Shown here: positions 12,593-25,600 of the stretch, one piece after another
How the letters are laid out: each line of letters starts with the position of its first letter
Position numbering within the stretch: position 1 is the first letter of the stretch
Assembly (NCBI GenBank): GCA_950295325.1
Contig: OX485803.1
Location: forward strand, 51,475,554 to 51,539,553
Reading direction: 5' to 3'
Origin: Polytrichum commune
Lineage: Eukaryota; Streptophyta; Polytrichopsida; Polytrichales; Polytrichaceae
DNA length: 64,000 bases
Notes under the pieces: generated by a model
Databases searched by the model: none
What the model was told of the DNA's origin: nothing
What the model saw: only the letters and a program-made list of their open reading frames with translations
Position numbers and translations under genes: made by a program

Positions 12593-15500
12593 TTCTTTTT
12601 TAGTTTTTTCTCTTACTACTTCTAGTTCTTTTTTCCACCCTTAACTCTACTCCATCTTAACTTTGGGATTTTAATCCCTTTTGGCTTTTTACTCACTCAA
12701 AACAAGTACAAACTCTAGGCTTTTTGATAGTCCTACTGTTAAATTCGATTGGGGGCACATAATTGTGCTCACACTAGGCTTTGGTTCCTAGGATTATTAG
12801 GATTAAGGGAACCTTAACCCTTATTTACCATTGAACAATGAGTAATAGCTCATTCTTGGAGGTAAGTGTTGTCTAGAGTCTATGGAGTTGTACATTGGCA
12901 CATGCTATAGTCATACTTACATGTTTGATGGTGACACTTAAGGCAAAGAGAGTTTTTTTTTACCTTTATTGTAAAGCAATTTTATAGATATTGAACACAT
13001 TAATAGACATGTTTCTCTTTTGCTTTTAAAGTTTAACTCTATGTATGCATACTTGTGACCTCTATAACATGTGGAATGCTACTATGGACACATGGTGTAT
13101 ACAACTACATTTTATTTTTTGGTTGGTTGGATGGGCACATGTGAGGTAGTTCCTTTAGGGATGAAGTCATAAGAATTTGTTGTTAGGAGGGAGGAGGTTG
13201 TGTCTATGTTGTGTGGTATGTTGTATTTTGAAAAACTAGTAGAGAAAACTCTGCTTTGATTGGAATATGTAGATACAATACCTTTGTCATTACCTTGAGG
13301 TTTCTGGCAGATACTAAGTGTTTAAGTCTACACAAGGTAGACAAAATATGTTTGTATGTTGCTAAGGTGAGCAACTAATATCCACATTGCAACACAACCT
13401 AGTGGTGGTATTTGGTAGTTGGTATTTTTTTGCTACAATAGAGGACAAACAACATACACATAACATACCAAGTTATGAACAAAACTCAACTTTTTTTTTT
13501 AGTACTGGGACATATGTACAACGTGAACAACTTCAATTTTGAAATCACATTTCTTTAGCAAAAATATTGTGCAAGAAAATAATGCCTCGAAAGAGGGTGA
13601 CCCCCAACCACCCTCTTGGGTATCTTTTTCTTTTCTTTTCATCCCTCTCGATTCCTTGGACATATTCCACCGTGTTTACAAGATATCAATGATCGTCTTC
13701 TTTCTTTCTTTCTTCAATTTCTTTGATTTGAATGCCTCAATCTTTTACCAATTTTCTTTGAGCCAATGGTAGGCGAAAATGCAAACAATGCTTATTAAAA
13801 TAATGGCAATCCTTAGTCTGATGGTTACCCTCACCTCCTTTCAAATACGGGAATTCCAAGCCGCTGCCATTTGGCAACACCTGAAATAATAATGCATGTA
13901 AAGTTCCCCAAATCTCTCCCCCCCACCCTATCTAATCGTAGGATTGCTTCACCTACAATATCCATGGTGGCATTTTTGGCCAATGCTCACATAAACACAC
14001 TACTTATTTAGCAAATTGTTGAGTTAACATCAAAAAAGACATTCAACCATGAAACTGTTGTAATACCATGGTGGCTCTTAGCCAATAATTCATTCATTCT
14101 TCAAGTGAACATGCCTCACGTCACAAAACATTTGACCGAAAAATCCATAATAAAGTTGATGTGACACAAACAAAATTTATAAATCAACATGCAAAGTGTT
14201 GAAATTGCCAAGGTACTATGATATGCATCAATGTTAACTTGGCATTAAACATTGGTCACTCCAAGCAATCATAACATTATTGAGGTTCTCATGTCAATTC
14301 TCCTTCCAAAACAAAGTAGTCACATTTGCCATGTGAGTATGGGGATTTAATGCCGAATGTGGCCTCCCGGAGAGTACATAAATTGGATTAGGAGGGTTGT
14401 CAATGCCAATGGGCCTTAAATCAACACAAGTGCTGATATAATTATTTAATCAACAACATTATTTGGACATTAGTGGCCACCTAATCTATTGCCAAGTTTT
14501 AGGAGCACTCTATTTTGGATTGTAGTGGCCACCCAACTTGCTCCAAACTCATATCAATGCCCTATACTGGACTATAGTGACATTATTTTTTTAAGAACCA
14601 GTTTCATTCTCTTCTTGATGGCTTCCTTTAAGTTACTTACCCCAAGTGAAAAGCTTTTGAAAAATCATAGGCCTATTTTAAACATGTCATCACTATAATG
14701 ATCCATGTATGTGGCAAAACAATTTTAAAAATTACCTCCAACATAAGTGTAACTTACTTATACTTTATCTTTTTTTTCTCTCATAAAAGCTTGGTTTACT
14801 AGACTTGGGGATAATACCATGCTCCACCATTTCATCAAAAGTACATAAGGAAATGTAAATTACTTTACAAATCGCATGTGGTGGCATGTGCATCTCTATT
14901 ATCACTCCAACTCATTGAAAACTACACTTAATATTCCTAGCTATGAGGGTGACAATAGGGAGATACACATTGTAATAATTTTTAATTGACATGATCGTTT
15001 TTTTACCAAGGCATAGCATATTCCTTGATGTTATTTAAGTAAGAAATAATACTATCAATGCAACGTCGTAGCAATGCATATCTCCAATTGGTAATCCACA
15101 CTAGTAGGACCATTATTACACTCAAAGAAGTTCCTTTAACATGTGGTGATATTCTATAATGTTCAAACTATGTACCTAGTGTGTAACTTATGTTGACGAG
15201 AAAAAGTGTACAATGAATATATAGTAGAAAGTCATAGCATTGCATAATCCCAAATACACTCCAATGTCACCTATTAGTGTGGGTTGCCATTCGAACTTAC
15301 ACATTCCTAGAACTTCATAAAAAGAGTATCGAATGTTACCCACATGGCTAGGATGCACATCAAGGAATATGATATAACTTTCTTGGTAAAATATGATATT
15401 CTCAAGGATTTATTTTTATGTTTATAACAATGCAGACCTCCATATGATAATCCACACCAGTAGGCGGTCCCCTTTGTAGAATATGACACTAGATACGCAA

Positions 15501-16172
15501 CAAAACGTTGTGGTGTAATGAGATTATTTGCCACAAAGTGATTAAGGCAACTTTGTTACTCTAGGCTCTCCAATGATGGAGAGAGCAAGTGAATATTCTT
15601 GAATAACTATTATACTGACCTAGATTTTTTCCTTTGTGTGCATATTTGTGCGAAGAGTGTCATGGGTGTAGGATAAGTGAATATGTGAAGCATTGAGAGA
15701 TCACAAGTGTGGTTGGAGGTCTTGTGTTAGACTTGATTGGCTACTTGATGAAAATCTAGTGTGCGATTGTGCTTAAGTGGTTGAGCGGCTACTTGGATTG
15801 ATTATTAGTTTTAGTTTTATCTTTATTTGTAGCATACTTATTTTTACTTAGCTTTAATGGCACATTTATTGCCCAAAAGCAATCCACCATCATGTGATGA
15901 ATCACAGTAAATAAAATTTTACTATAAAATTTTATTATTTCATTAAGTAATGTACATAAATGTAAGAATTTTGTTGTAGTTACAAAGGTCTGGAAAAAAA
16001 AAATTACTCGCATGTGTTGAAGCTCCCTAATCATAAATGAACTTTTCATACAGTTGAGCACGACCTAATGTTGTAGGGCCCCACCATGTATCTAAGTCAT
16101 TAAATCAATCCCCTCATTTCAACTTGCCAACCCCCCGCCGCTCTTCCTAGTAGTGATATTACCAAAATGTTA
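12593..16172. other. Gene-free AT-rich stretch
   Basis: No frame with recognisable motifs was found on either strand, nor any clear terminal inverted repeats. Poly-T and short C runs are present (for example 13918-13925). Confidence 0.4.
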
Positions 16173-17453
16173 TTAGAGTTTTAATATGGATCGCTCTAGG
16201 CTCCTGCCTATATGGCGGGCTGTAGCAGGACGGACTCCATGTTGATGAGCACGGCCATGCTTGTGACATTGGCGACAAATCTTATGGTCGCAATTGAACA
16301 CCGACTTTGCATCCATCTCAATGTCCATGACCCTCCGAATGTCTCCCACCTGATCCCCAATCTTCAAGCTTTTCGATGTGAAGGTGCCCACCATCTTCCA
16401 ACCATCCCTCACCAAGATGTGGAACTCGTGGCTCCGGGTGACAAAGATGCGGTCCACCTTGAACATCACGCCTTTCGCCTCCGCCCCATCCTCGCATGCA
16501 AGCATGAAGGCCTCGGCTGTCTTCCTCAGCTTCTTCTGCCGCCACGGCTCCCGCACCCGGAGCCAAACGAAGAACTCACTCAGGTTCCGCTCGTATTCTT
16601 CGACCGTCAAAAACGGCGAAGCTCCGTCGTTCCTCTCCACCAATTTCTCTTGAGGACGCCACGGCCGCCAGCCCTCTTGCAACGGCGTTCGAGCCAGTTT
16701 ACCCCAATCCACATGCTTCCAATTCTTTGGCATTTTCGTCGGAGTCTTGTGCACGACACATGTTTTGTAGGAACATGGCGAGTCCGGTGACCGCGGCGAA
16801 CACGGCATCGGCCTCCCAGACCTCGGGGTACATGGCGACGCTACTTTACCTGCGAGGAAGGTGTGCTTGGCCCCTGCACATGATGAATTTGGCATCGACC
16901 TCCCAGACCTTGAGGACCGCGGTGTACACAATGTACTCGCTGGTGAATGCATGCACTGATCAAACCTTGATTGCGTTGAGCTCGCGGTCCATGGCCTCCC
17001 GGAGCTTGCAGGGGTGCCCGACAACCTCAATTTGCGGCTCGTGCGTGGTGTGTTCCATGTGGGTGAATTTGTGAACTCAAATCCTGCCCCAGTCGGTGAG
17101 AAGTGTGGAATCAACATGGACGCTGCAGATGATCCGCCCCCGAAGTATTGAACGAGAGGCTCCGGCGGGGTTTTGCAGCGTGGAGGCAGGTCGGGCAATG
17201 TTGGTGGTTGGACGCAATACAGCCGTTGCTCCTGTAGCCGTTTGCGCACCCATCGCCCCAACACAGTGTCAGGGGGCTCCTTGTGCAGGCTTTCGTAGGC
17301 CGTGGGGTCGCACACGTAGTGCTTGGTGTGCTCGCCATGCAGGCCCACCATGCATTCGTGAGGGCGGTCCGAGTAGTCGATGATGTGGATCTGAAGACTC
17401 GTGTCTAACGGGCACCCACATGGATCCCACGTCCCATCAAAGGGTTTCGACAT
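16173..17453 (-). CDS. Intronless gene for a 426-residue protein of unknown function
   Basis: A single uninterrupted frame starts at ATG 17453-17451 (MSKPFDGTWDPCGCP) and stops with TAA at 16173. A GTG two codons upstream keeps the frame but is not a plant start. The N-terminal ~100 residues are Cys/His-containing. Residues ~120-235 are Ser/Pro/Arg-rich low complexity with imperfect copies of CTPRSxRSGRxMP. A compact Trp-rich segment follows (about 245-385: WKHVDWGKL, GWRPWRP, EFFVWLRVREPWR, HILVRDGWKMVGTF). Next comes a Cys/His cluster, CDHKICRQCHKHGRAHQH (388-405), that could bind a metal. The frame is far richer in G+C than its flanks, and long readings in other frames follow from that. 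I do not recognise the family. The open length, ordered composition and absence of stops argue for a real gene or recent copy; lack of introns allows a retrocopy. Confidence 0.7.
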   Translation of the reverse strand: MSKPFDGTWDPCGCPLDTSLQIHIIDYSDRPHECMVGLHGEHTKHYVCDPTAYESLHKEPPDTVLGRWVRKRLQEQRLYCVQPPTLPDLPPRCKTPPEPLVQYFGGGSSAASMLIPHFSPTGAGFEFTNSPTWNTPRTSRKLRLSGTPASSGRPWTASSTQSRFDQCMHSPASTLCTPRSSRSGRSMPNSSCAGAKHTFLAGKVASPCTPRSGRPMPCSPRSPDSPCSYKTCVVHKTPTKMPKNWKHVDWGKLARTPLQEGWRPWRPQEKLVERNDGASPFLTVEEYERNLSEFFVWLRVREPWRQKKLRKTAEAFMLACEDGAEAKGVMFKVDRIFVTRSHEFHILVRDGWKMVGTFTSKSLKIGDQVGDIRRVMDIEMDAKSVFNCDHKICRQCHKHGRAHQHGVRPATARHIGRSLERSILKL

Positions 17454-18504
17454 GACCACTTGTTGACATTAAAATCACGCAAATTAATTTTTGCGGGCCT
17501 CACTGATGATCATGGTGAACATCAATCTTTCAACACCAGGTCTTTCAAAACCATCAACCATGGACGATGGCACTCAATGAGCAACTCGATGTCATGCGAT
17601 AATGACATACAACTGTAGGCAATTACTTGTATGTCTTCAAGACGAGTTGATTCACACAAAAAACTCGGGGATTGATGTGGTAATTGATGCAAAAACCATG
17701 AGATGACATGTGGCAGGTCCAATGTTCATATGGTATGATTGCATCATGCACGTATTCATGATAATCAGGGAATCACATCTCAGTGAAAGTTGCACGGTGC
17801 GGTAAAGTTTGGGGTGGTGGCATAACCAAAATGATGCAAAGTAATGGACAAATTCGTATCTCTGCCAGATTGCGGGTTGTCATTCAACCAGAAAACACAA
17901 GCGAAGGAGGGAGAGAGAAAACAGTGTCTGTTGGTTTGAGTGAGAGATACTTCACCCACGATGAAAACCGCAAATTTGAATGTAAACCCAATTGCGGGTT
18001 TACGGAACGTACTCCCCAAAACACACACTACTTATCGTACCTGCTCTTAAATGACCAGACCGGATTCCAAAGTATAAAAGGATTGCGTGGCCACGCGAGT
18101 CGCGAGCTGCTTCTGTATTCGCCCACGCCGCTGCCCATGGCAGATTAAATTCATGACAAGTCCGAAAGCCGTGAGCTCGATTGGCTGCTTGCTGGCTGAC
18201 AACAGCAAAACTTCACGAGCAGCAAAGACAAAGCCTGCGGCCATGCATGGACCTACCTAACTTAGGGTATGTGGCGCCAAATGAAACTCCACTCACGCAG
18301 GGAAATCGGTGACAGGTAAAGCCATAGAGTATCATGATCCATCTCTGACGGACAATGTCTGTGCACTGGGCTCAACCCAACTGCCTATCAAACCACTGGC
18401 TTTTGCAGTTACAATAGTAGTATGGAGTCGGATGATCTAGGCCTTTCGGTGTACTCTGTTTTTGTTTCTGTTTTTAGACAACTTCAGCCCTGCACAATTA
18501 TCAG
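17454..18504. other. Upstream flank of the 16-17 kb gene
   Basis: This is the 5' side of the minus-strand gene. A plus-strand frame at 17783-18148 has no recognisable domain. A TATA-like TATAAAAG sits at about 18074-18081 on the plus strand, with no convincing gene downstream, so I do not call a promoter. Confidence 0.3.
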
Positions 18505-18632
18505 TACACCGTTTATGGTATTTCGTGTCACTTGTTATTCGGAGTGTTGCAGTGCCATAGCTTTTTGCCAAGAAAGCAACTTTCTACCATATTGATGAAT
18601 GGTAAGTGACACTAAATAATGTAAATGGTGTA
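18505..18632. mobile_element. Short TIR element (MITE-like), 128 bp
   Basis: The left end TACACCGTTTATGGTATTTC and following GTGTCACTT are mirrored at the right end (AAGTGACAC ... TAAATGGTGTA); about 24 of 30 positions pair. The whole 128 bp could fold as an imperfect hairpin. No clear target-site duplication was found. Confidence 0.55.
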
Positions 18633-18654
18633 TCTATCTACAATGGTATGCCCA

Positions 18655-18900
18655 ATTAGGTTACATTGTGAATAGATCGTCTCTTTACCTGTGCATATAG
18701 GGTCAAATTCATATTACAAACACTCATAGCTTTCTTCCTTCATCCGTATGTAACCAAAACAAATTAATAATTCTTATATTTTGTTACTTTAGTAATGCAT
18801 ATTCAAAATAGTGTGGGATTGTCGATAAATTAGCATGGGGCAACCTAATTGAACAAATAATAAGTGTAGATGAAAATCCATTGGGAAAAGGAAAAAAATG
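18655..18900. repeat. Dispersed repeat, related copy at 45220-45480
   Basis: Shared blocks in the same order include GTGAATAG, CCTCTTTACC-like sequence and TAAATTAGCATGGGGCAACC (18828-18847 and about 45390-45409). Overall similarity is low to moderate, so this is an old non-coding repeat family of unknown class. Confidence 0.5.
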
Positions 18901-20725
18901 ATGGGTGTAAAAACTGAGCATGGTTTCTGTTTGGAGAATGAATCATAGGTGGTTCGCATTCACTCCTAAATTCCAGGATAACCTTTCATTTCTTATGGCG
19001 AGTGTCATTGCTTTGGGCACGAGTTTGCTCTAAAGTATATGTGTCTACTGTGGGCACTTTCAATTATGTTTGCCCATTGTACGATTGGAATTGCGCATGA
19101 ATGGTGTCTCCAAGCGTGGTAAAGTGGACCAAAAAAAATGCTATAATATGTTGAAAACATAATGTTTTGGTCAAACGCCTAAAAGAACTAGAAGAATATT
19201 GTTTAAATTGTATTTTTCCTTTCTATGGTTCCCTCTAGTGTTATGTTGAGTACTCCAATATAGAATGTCAAGATGAGATCTTTGAAACTTTTCATTAAAA
19301 GTAATGCTCAAAAGCAAATAACTAAATTGGGTTTTAGACATAAATTTCATGACCTTAAATATTATGAAATTGAAATTATTTTCATGTTCCTTGAATTCAT
19401 TATAAATTGAGGGCATCCTTGATTTGTTAGAAAAAAAATCCATCATTCTAATGTAATTTTAGCATAATTTCAACAAATTTTAGAAAATTACTTGCTTAAT
19501 ATCACCTACTGGCACACCATTTGTGTCGTCTTCCAATATACGTGCATTTTTTTCCTAAAAAAAATTATGAATATAAATTGCTTAGCTTCGTAAATCACTA
19601 TGGTTTTAGAATGTTTGTGAAATTTTTTCCTTCCAAATATTGTGAAGATAGAATATTGTTTTGAATCACGTTCTCTTCAACCTTTGCAAGGATCAAGAGC
19701 TATCCACTTTACTATGCTTGCATCATGTCAATATGTTAGCACATGTAAATCTGGACAAATGCCGCAAAACAATTTGCAATGGGGTATCACCAACAAGAGT
19801 TGTTAATTGTCAAACTTGAGATTTCCCCATTCATTGATTGGCTCTCTCGGGGGTTCTAATTTTGTTTCTTTCTATTTCAGCTCATTCAATATACTCAACA
19901 TTGTCTATTGAGATGCCAAATTGCATTTCAAACAATACATAATCCTTCCACATGTGGCAATCATGAGGTTATATTAAACTATGTAGATGTGCGTGTTTAA
20001 AATTGTACCAAAAACAACTCTAAACTCCGTAAGTTTAACCTCCTTAATGTCACTCCTTCTCTTATATCTTGAAACATGAGTGAATGAATGCTCTTAGTTT
20101 GAATCTCACTCCATGTTCTCACGTTTACCTCCCATATATCATGGGTTTTGACATTAAAATAAACCCCCGTAAAATTCAAACCACACACTCGCACGCATCA
20201 CGTTGTCATCATTGTAAGTATTGTCAATTATAATTATTGCAATGTTGACTTTGTGTTATTTCACAATGTCACATGCTACACTAATTCTCTATTATCCATG
20301 TTAACACTACATAACTCCTTAATATCATGTGCACTTTGGTCACCACAAGCATGATATGAGTGTATATGAGGAAAAGCTAGCAATGAGTAGTGAGCAGTGA
20401 CATGTGAGCAACGAGGAACAAAATGTCTAATAATGAATTACTTGAAGTAGGAATTGCAATACTCTTGAGTTATGAATGTTGGATAAAATATATTTGAGAG
20501 ATAATAAAATTTGAAATAGACTCTATTACCATGGATTATAGGGTGAATGGTGGTCCACGGTTATGACTACTTTTTATTGAAATGACAAACATGCATAGGA
20601 AATGTGCCTTATTGTGGCGAACAATGTAATAGTTCTAGCATCAATGTGCACTGCATTTCCTTTGGGCAAACATATACGATTCTATATCCAAAAACTACAT
20701 CTCCATGGCCTTCACTAACATCACA
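18901..20725. other. Gene-free stretch
   Basis: I see only short frames and AT-rich sequence here, with no recognisable element. Confidence 0.4.
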
Positions 20726-23600
20726 CTAAGTTTGTTCCACCACACCCGCACGCTCCAGGTGACGCATCACCTCGTTATAGTTCAACGTGGGTGCATGAAT
20801 AAACTTGTTGGTGCCGTAGTCAACCTTGCACAAATACATGAACTCATAATACACATGTTTGTAGGAAACCCATTGGCCCCTTGTCCCCACTGCCATTGAT
20901 GACATTTTGCAAAGCCAGAGCAAGTTCATTTTGGGTTATCTGCAATGGACATGAGGTAAGTCCTCTCCTCCTCGGAAACTATGGTTAAGATGCAACCGAA
21001 TCCAAGGTATGGGATGGTAGTCACTCCCACCACATACTACCCATCCATATGTAATGCATTCTCCCATTATTTCTATGATGCCGCTATATTAAGACAATTT
21101 GTTTTGGATAATTTGGTGGTGGGGTGAGCATTTGCATTTGCATTTGTATTTGCTGGAACACGAGAATGTGATCAAGGGATGGGAAGGTTGGGCATTGTAC
21201 TCAAACGACGACGTGGTGACCTCCAGGGGGTCACTCCCTCTTGTGTTATGTAATCACGTGCATACAAAGGGTATTTTTATGGGGGCTATTTACCTCCTCC
21301 TTTGAATTTTAAAGAACCCTTTAAGTAGAAAAAAAAACAACTTCACCAAATATTCAGTACCTTATAGGTAATTATAAAAGAAAACCTAGAATATTTCAAA
21401 TGATGCTAAATTACTTATAAATTTTTGATTTACTCTTTCCATACGAAAGCAAACTTAAGACTCCAATATGGCATGGCGCATATCCACGTTGCTATATATT
21501 AGTGAAAGAAGAGTGTACACATCATAACCTAGTTGTTTAATTTTTCATTCATTTTGCATGTATTATATGTGAATATACTCATTCTATTTTTAAAAAATCC
21601 TTTATTATTTTTGTCATACTGATTTCTTTCTACCTGAAACCTAAAGTGGGGGTTTTCCCTTTATGCTAAATTATATATAATCAAATGTTTCGCAGTTTAA
21701 GTAGGATATGGTAGATCCAAAGTTTCTAGAATTTTCTTGCCAATGAATAAAAAACACCCTATAGTTATTCTCACATGGTTTCTACTTTTTGGCCGGTTAC
21801 CCCCCCCCCCCCCCCCCCTATCCCCCTGCCCCCCTGCCCCCCCGAGGTGGTGACATGGCCTCCCATTGTTGTAGTTGTCAAGCAATGTCATCCAATGCCA
21901 AAACCTCCTATCGTGGGAGGTTTGTTCCAACCTTTCGTAGACACACAGTCAGAAGCTTCGGCCAATCAAGCACCCATTTCTTCTTGCTCCCTTCAAGCAA
22001 CAATTGATTTTATTTGCACAAAACCATTTTTTTTTTGATAGCTACATCATTGTTGGAACAAATTTCCTTCTTCAAACCTCTACAAGTTGGCTTGGGTGTG
22101 CCTTATTTACTCTTCCCCACTTTGGCCTTGCATGGATGCCACGTGTTGGCCTACAACGCATGGCACACTTTCTTCGACGGATAAGGCAATCTAGAAATGT
22201 GCCATTGGTTTTCTAGACACTATGATTCCAACATGCTAGTGGAGTGAGACACCACATTCTCATCACATGTGAGGGACTCCTCAATGCGTGCCTTAGTGGA
22301 TTTTGTTTAGGGTGGGGGATGAAGTAGTTCACTTTGTCTAGAGGACAAGAATCATACTTAAACCCTAGTGGCAAGTCCATATTTCAATTGATTGATCTAA
22401 ACACATTAGACCCCTCCAATGCACAATTCTTTGTATCGAGATACTTTTCCCTTTGGTAAGACCTCATAGCTTTTGCGAGGAGCTTGGTATCATCAATGTG
22501 CACTACAATTTTTAGTTTCAATGACGCCCGGTCAAGCATTTTCCCCAAAGAGACACCTTTCAATCACGAATGGTAATAAGCAATTTGCATGAATGCCCAG
22601 ATTATGTCATCCAACATTGCCTCATAGAGGCACGTCAATTGTTACATGACTGCTTGTTACTTGACTACTTGTCATGCATTATTTCAGCGAGGTTGCAAGT
22701 AGGCATCTTGACACGTTGCTCCAAAGTAAGATCTTGCAATAGATGATGGAAAGAAAAAATAAGAATAGTCTAGTATACCAAGATTGCAACATACATTTAT
22801 AAAGATGATGATCAATCAAGTTATCAAGGACATTTACAATGAACATGTGACCTCCTTATTGTCTATATCACTAATACCAAAACCCCAACCACTCCAACAA
22901 GCTTGTATTACATTACAAGGTATTTAATATCCACCTCCTCCATACATTTGGCATTTTTGTATTCCATGTAAAGTTGTTTGTGTTGATGCTACAATGAAGG
23001 TCGGATGTGTTTTGTGTTATTTTATTCAAATTGGCGGACCAATGGAAAAGACATGTACGCTCGCACCCTTCAAGAAGAACGGTTGGATCACCATTGCCAT
23101 AAACCTTCCTCAAAACATTCCAATTTGCATGTGCATTGTTTGCCATGAGCCCTTAAAATCTACCTTAGGGACACCATTACTGAGCATGATTGCAGTAAGA
23201 TTCTCTTAGAACAAGGTATAGCTTGGGCATCCTTCGATTGCATACCACAACATGCTATAGTTAGTATCTTGCAACATTTCCTGTCATAGACATGGCACAC
23301 CATCATAGTTCAATCGCGGAGTCGCTTAACATGGTCAAACATTATCCAAGAATTCTCCATGTCTCCACCGTGATGCATGCGCCTAACAAGATGGACTCCA
23401 CTTCCAACAAGATTCATGGACATCTTGAACACAAACACCTTATCTTTAAACTGTCCTGGAAACCTACTATCATGCATATACTTAAACCCAAAGTGGTCTT
23501 TCCATTATTTTGTCCATGAAACCTACTTCACTTCGAATGAAACGTTTGGAACCAACCACAAAGTTCATGCTATAAGGGGAGACTAGAGTGGAGAATATAT
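20726..23600 (-). pseudogene. Decayed transposon-like gene (MULE/SWIM-type architecture suspected)
   Basis: Several minus-strand blocks read like one degenerate protein. They are, in order: about 23150-23260 (VPKVDFKG); 22913-23146 (ANNAHANWNVLRKVYG, ERTCLFHWSANLNKITQ); about 22250-22670 in shifted frames (TCNLAEIMHD, DDIIWAFMQIAYYHS, RASLKLKIVVHIDD, KLLAKAMRSYQ); and 20726-20929 (YKHVYYEFMYLCKVDYG, FIHAPTLNYNEVMRHLERAG). Stops and frame changes separate them. The FHW and HANWN blocks and the C-terminal block remind me of multicopy plant transposon proteins with a MULE-like core and a zinc-finger tail, but I cannot confirm the superfamily. C/G tracts and MITE debris lie inside the span. It is not functional. 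Confidence 0.4.
21800..21818. repeat. Poly-C tract (C19)
   Basis: An uninterrupted run of 19 C is followed by further C-rich sequence up to about 21845. It is one of about nine poly-C/poly-G tracts of 10 or more bases in the window. Confidence 0.97.
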
Positions 23601-25300
23601 CCTTAGCCACCTCCAATGAAGCTCCATGAAGATGATTCTTTTATGTAGGGAGAAGGGACTTGAGGATGTAATCAACCATAAATTACTTATTCGTAGTCAT
23701 AACAATCGTTGAGTTCTTAGCAGTTGGAGATTTGGACACCTCATTGACAAAACATAGGAAAAACACGACCAGGGACTCACAATACACTACAATGGATACA
23801 TGGTGGTCATGCACACCTAGATGAATACACGCACCTGACATATCCAGAGATGCAAAAAATTAAAAAAATTAAAAAAATCCTTGCGTGACAAACAATGAGG
23901 CAGATGGGAGGGAATGACAATGTCAGTGACAAATAATGCCAATGTAAACATAATGATTTCTAACAATCAATAATTGATACAATTAGAAAGGCAAGTCTAG
24001 TAGACGAATTTAGTGCTAATGAAAAACTTATGCATGTGAATCAAACCAATAATAAATTATGATAAATAATGTTGGTCCATTGCAACAAAATGTTGTGAAG
24101 GATATATAAAAGCTCATTTTAATTGAGAAACTCTTTTAAAAGTGGACTAGAAGAGACAATGCAATTTGTGAATGATTTGAGTCATATTGTTGTAGGTGTC
24201 AATGCAAGAGAGTGAGTATGTAACACTTACAAGGAGGAGAAGGAAGAAATATGGTTTGAAATGTTTTAGTGCAAAACAACTCAAGAGGGGTAGAGTGGGA
24301 AAAAGATTGTGCAGGGTCCAAGAAGGAGACAATACCGACATTGCAAAGACATTATTATTCAAGGACATAAAGTCACAACCATATGTTGGTGGTGATGAAA
24401 ATTTGGAGATGCCAAGCAAATTAATTGAAGCGTCATCATCCTCTGAGGACGAGGGGGCCACCCTAGATTCAAAACTGGCAAGTTGTTAGTCAAACTCATT
24501 GTATGTACAATGGTTACTATTATCCTAGGGATGTCACTTGCGTAAAGTGTAGAAACCATCCGAAACCCATGTTGTCTCCTTGTTGAAAGTTAAATTTTGT
24601 TTTAAAATAAAGCAAATTTGAACAATGAATCATTGTTTTCGTTCAATGTTTTGGGTATGCATGTACCATATACTTACATTTGGCAATATTCACCCAATTC
24701 CCAATGTAAGTATGTGGCACATAAATATATCAAACACTTTTGTATCAAACACATGCCCACTTGGAAGGAACCCCAAATTAGTGGTGGCCCAAACCCTAAC
24801 CTTTTGGATTGTGGGTGTAGGTCCTCATCAACAACATCATTGTGGAGGATGACCTTGGAGAGGAGGACAATGTAGGAGACAAGGAGGAGGGCACTAATGG
24901 CGGAGGCAGAGTAGAGCAAGCGAGTGACATTGGCATGAGTGGGGGTGGTGGTAGAGCATGACAGTAGTGGGTGGGCAAGCGAGCAGACCTTGCATCTAGG
25001 TAATAACGGGGAGCCAACGACCCTAAACAAGGTAAGTTTGATTTAGATTCCATTTTTATTTCATTTAATTCTTGGAATTTTGGGGAAAAAAAAAGAAAAG
25101 AGCATGTTTGCACATAGGGAGGCAAGTAGGAAAATGAAGTTTTGGAAAATTCTAAATCTAGGCCATTTTGCTTGACAACAATGCGCACCAATCTTTGCAA
25201 ATCTCTTCAAATTTGTGGCCATTCGTTAGCATGCTTCAACCTCCATAAAAACATGCAATTTTTTTTCTTCGAGAAACCCACACTATAGTTGCAAGGGACG
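23601..25300. other. Stretch with one unrecognised small frame
   Basis: A plus-strand ATG frame at 24196-24489 (97 codons, basic N-terminal half with TRRRRKKYG, acidic Ser-rich end with SSSSEDEG) has no family I recognise and no support beyond being open. Otherwise no gene is seen. Confidence 0.3.
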
Positions 25301-25303
25301 AAG

Positions 25304-25600
25304 CCCATGGCACATCTTTGTGAGTTTGTAGGCATGGTCAACCAAACTCAGTTGATGCACCAAATTTGGATTTTGTCCATGGCCCACAATGAACTTGTCC
25401 CTAAATCTCCCGCATAGTTTCAAATTGAGCCCAATATCAACAATTCAACCCATGCTTATATGCTAGTGGAAAATATTATCCCCCTTCATGATATGGGTAT
25501 GAAAATCATTGACATCCCTTCAATGGCCAAGATTGGCACATGTGGCCTCCAATACATCATTTATCCCGGTCCAATAAAAAGCTACCCTTGACCCACTATG
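25304..25600 (+). pseudogene. Unrecognised decayed reading frame
   Basis: From an ATG at about 25304 the plus strand reads about 90 codons with a single internal stop (MAHLCEFVGMVNQTQLMHQ..., then after the stop ENIIPLHDMGMKIIDIPSMA and GTCGLQYIIYPGPIKSYP). In AT-rich DNA this length with one stop and ordered sequence suggests a former coding exon. I do not recognise the protein; it may belong to a transposon. Confidence 0.4.

Noticed and set aside
16212-16790. 192-codon plus-strand frame opposite the 16-17 kb gene
   Set aside because: It is antisense to the longer minus-strand frame, and the high G+C keeps several frames open. It has no motifs.
18074-18081. TATA box TATAAAAG on the plus strand
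   Set aside because: No convincing gene starts downstream on that strand.
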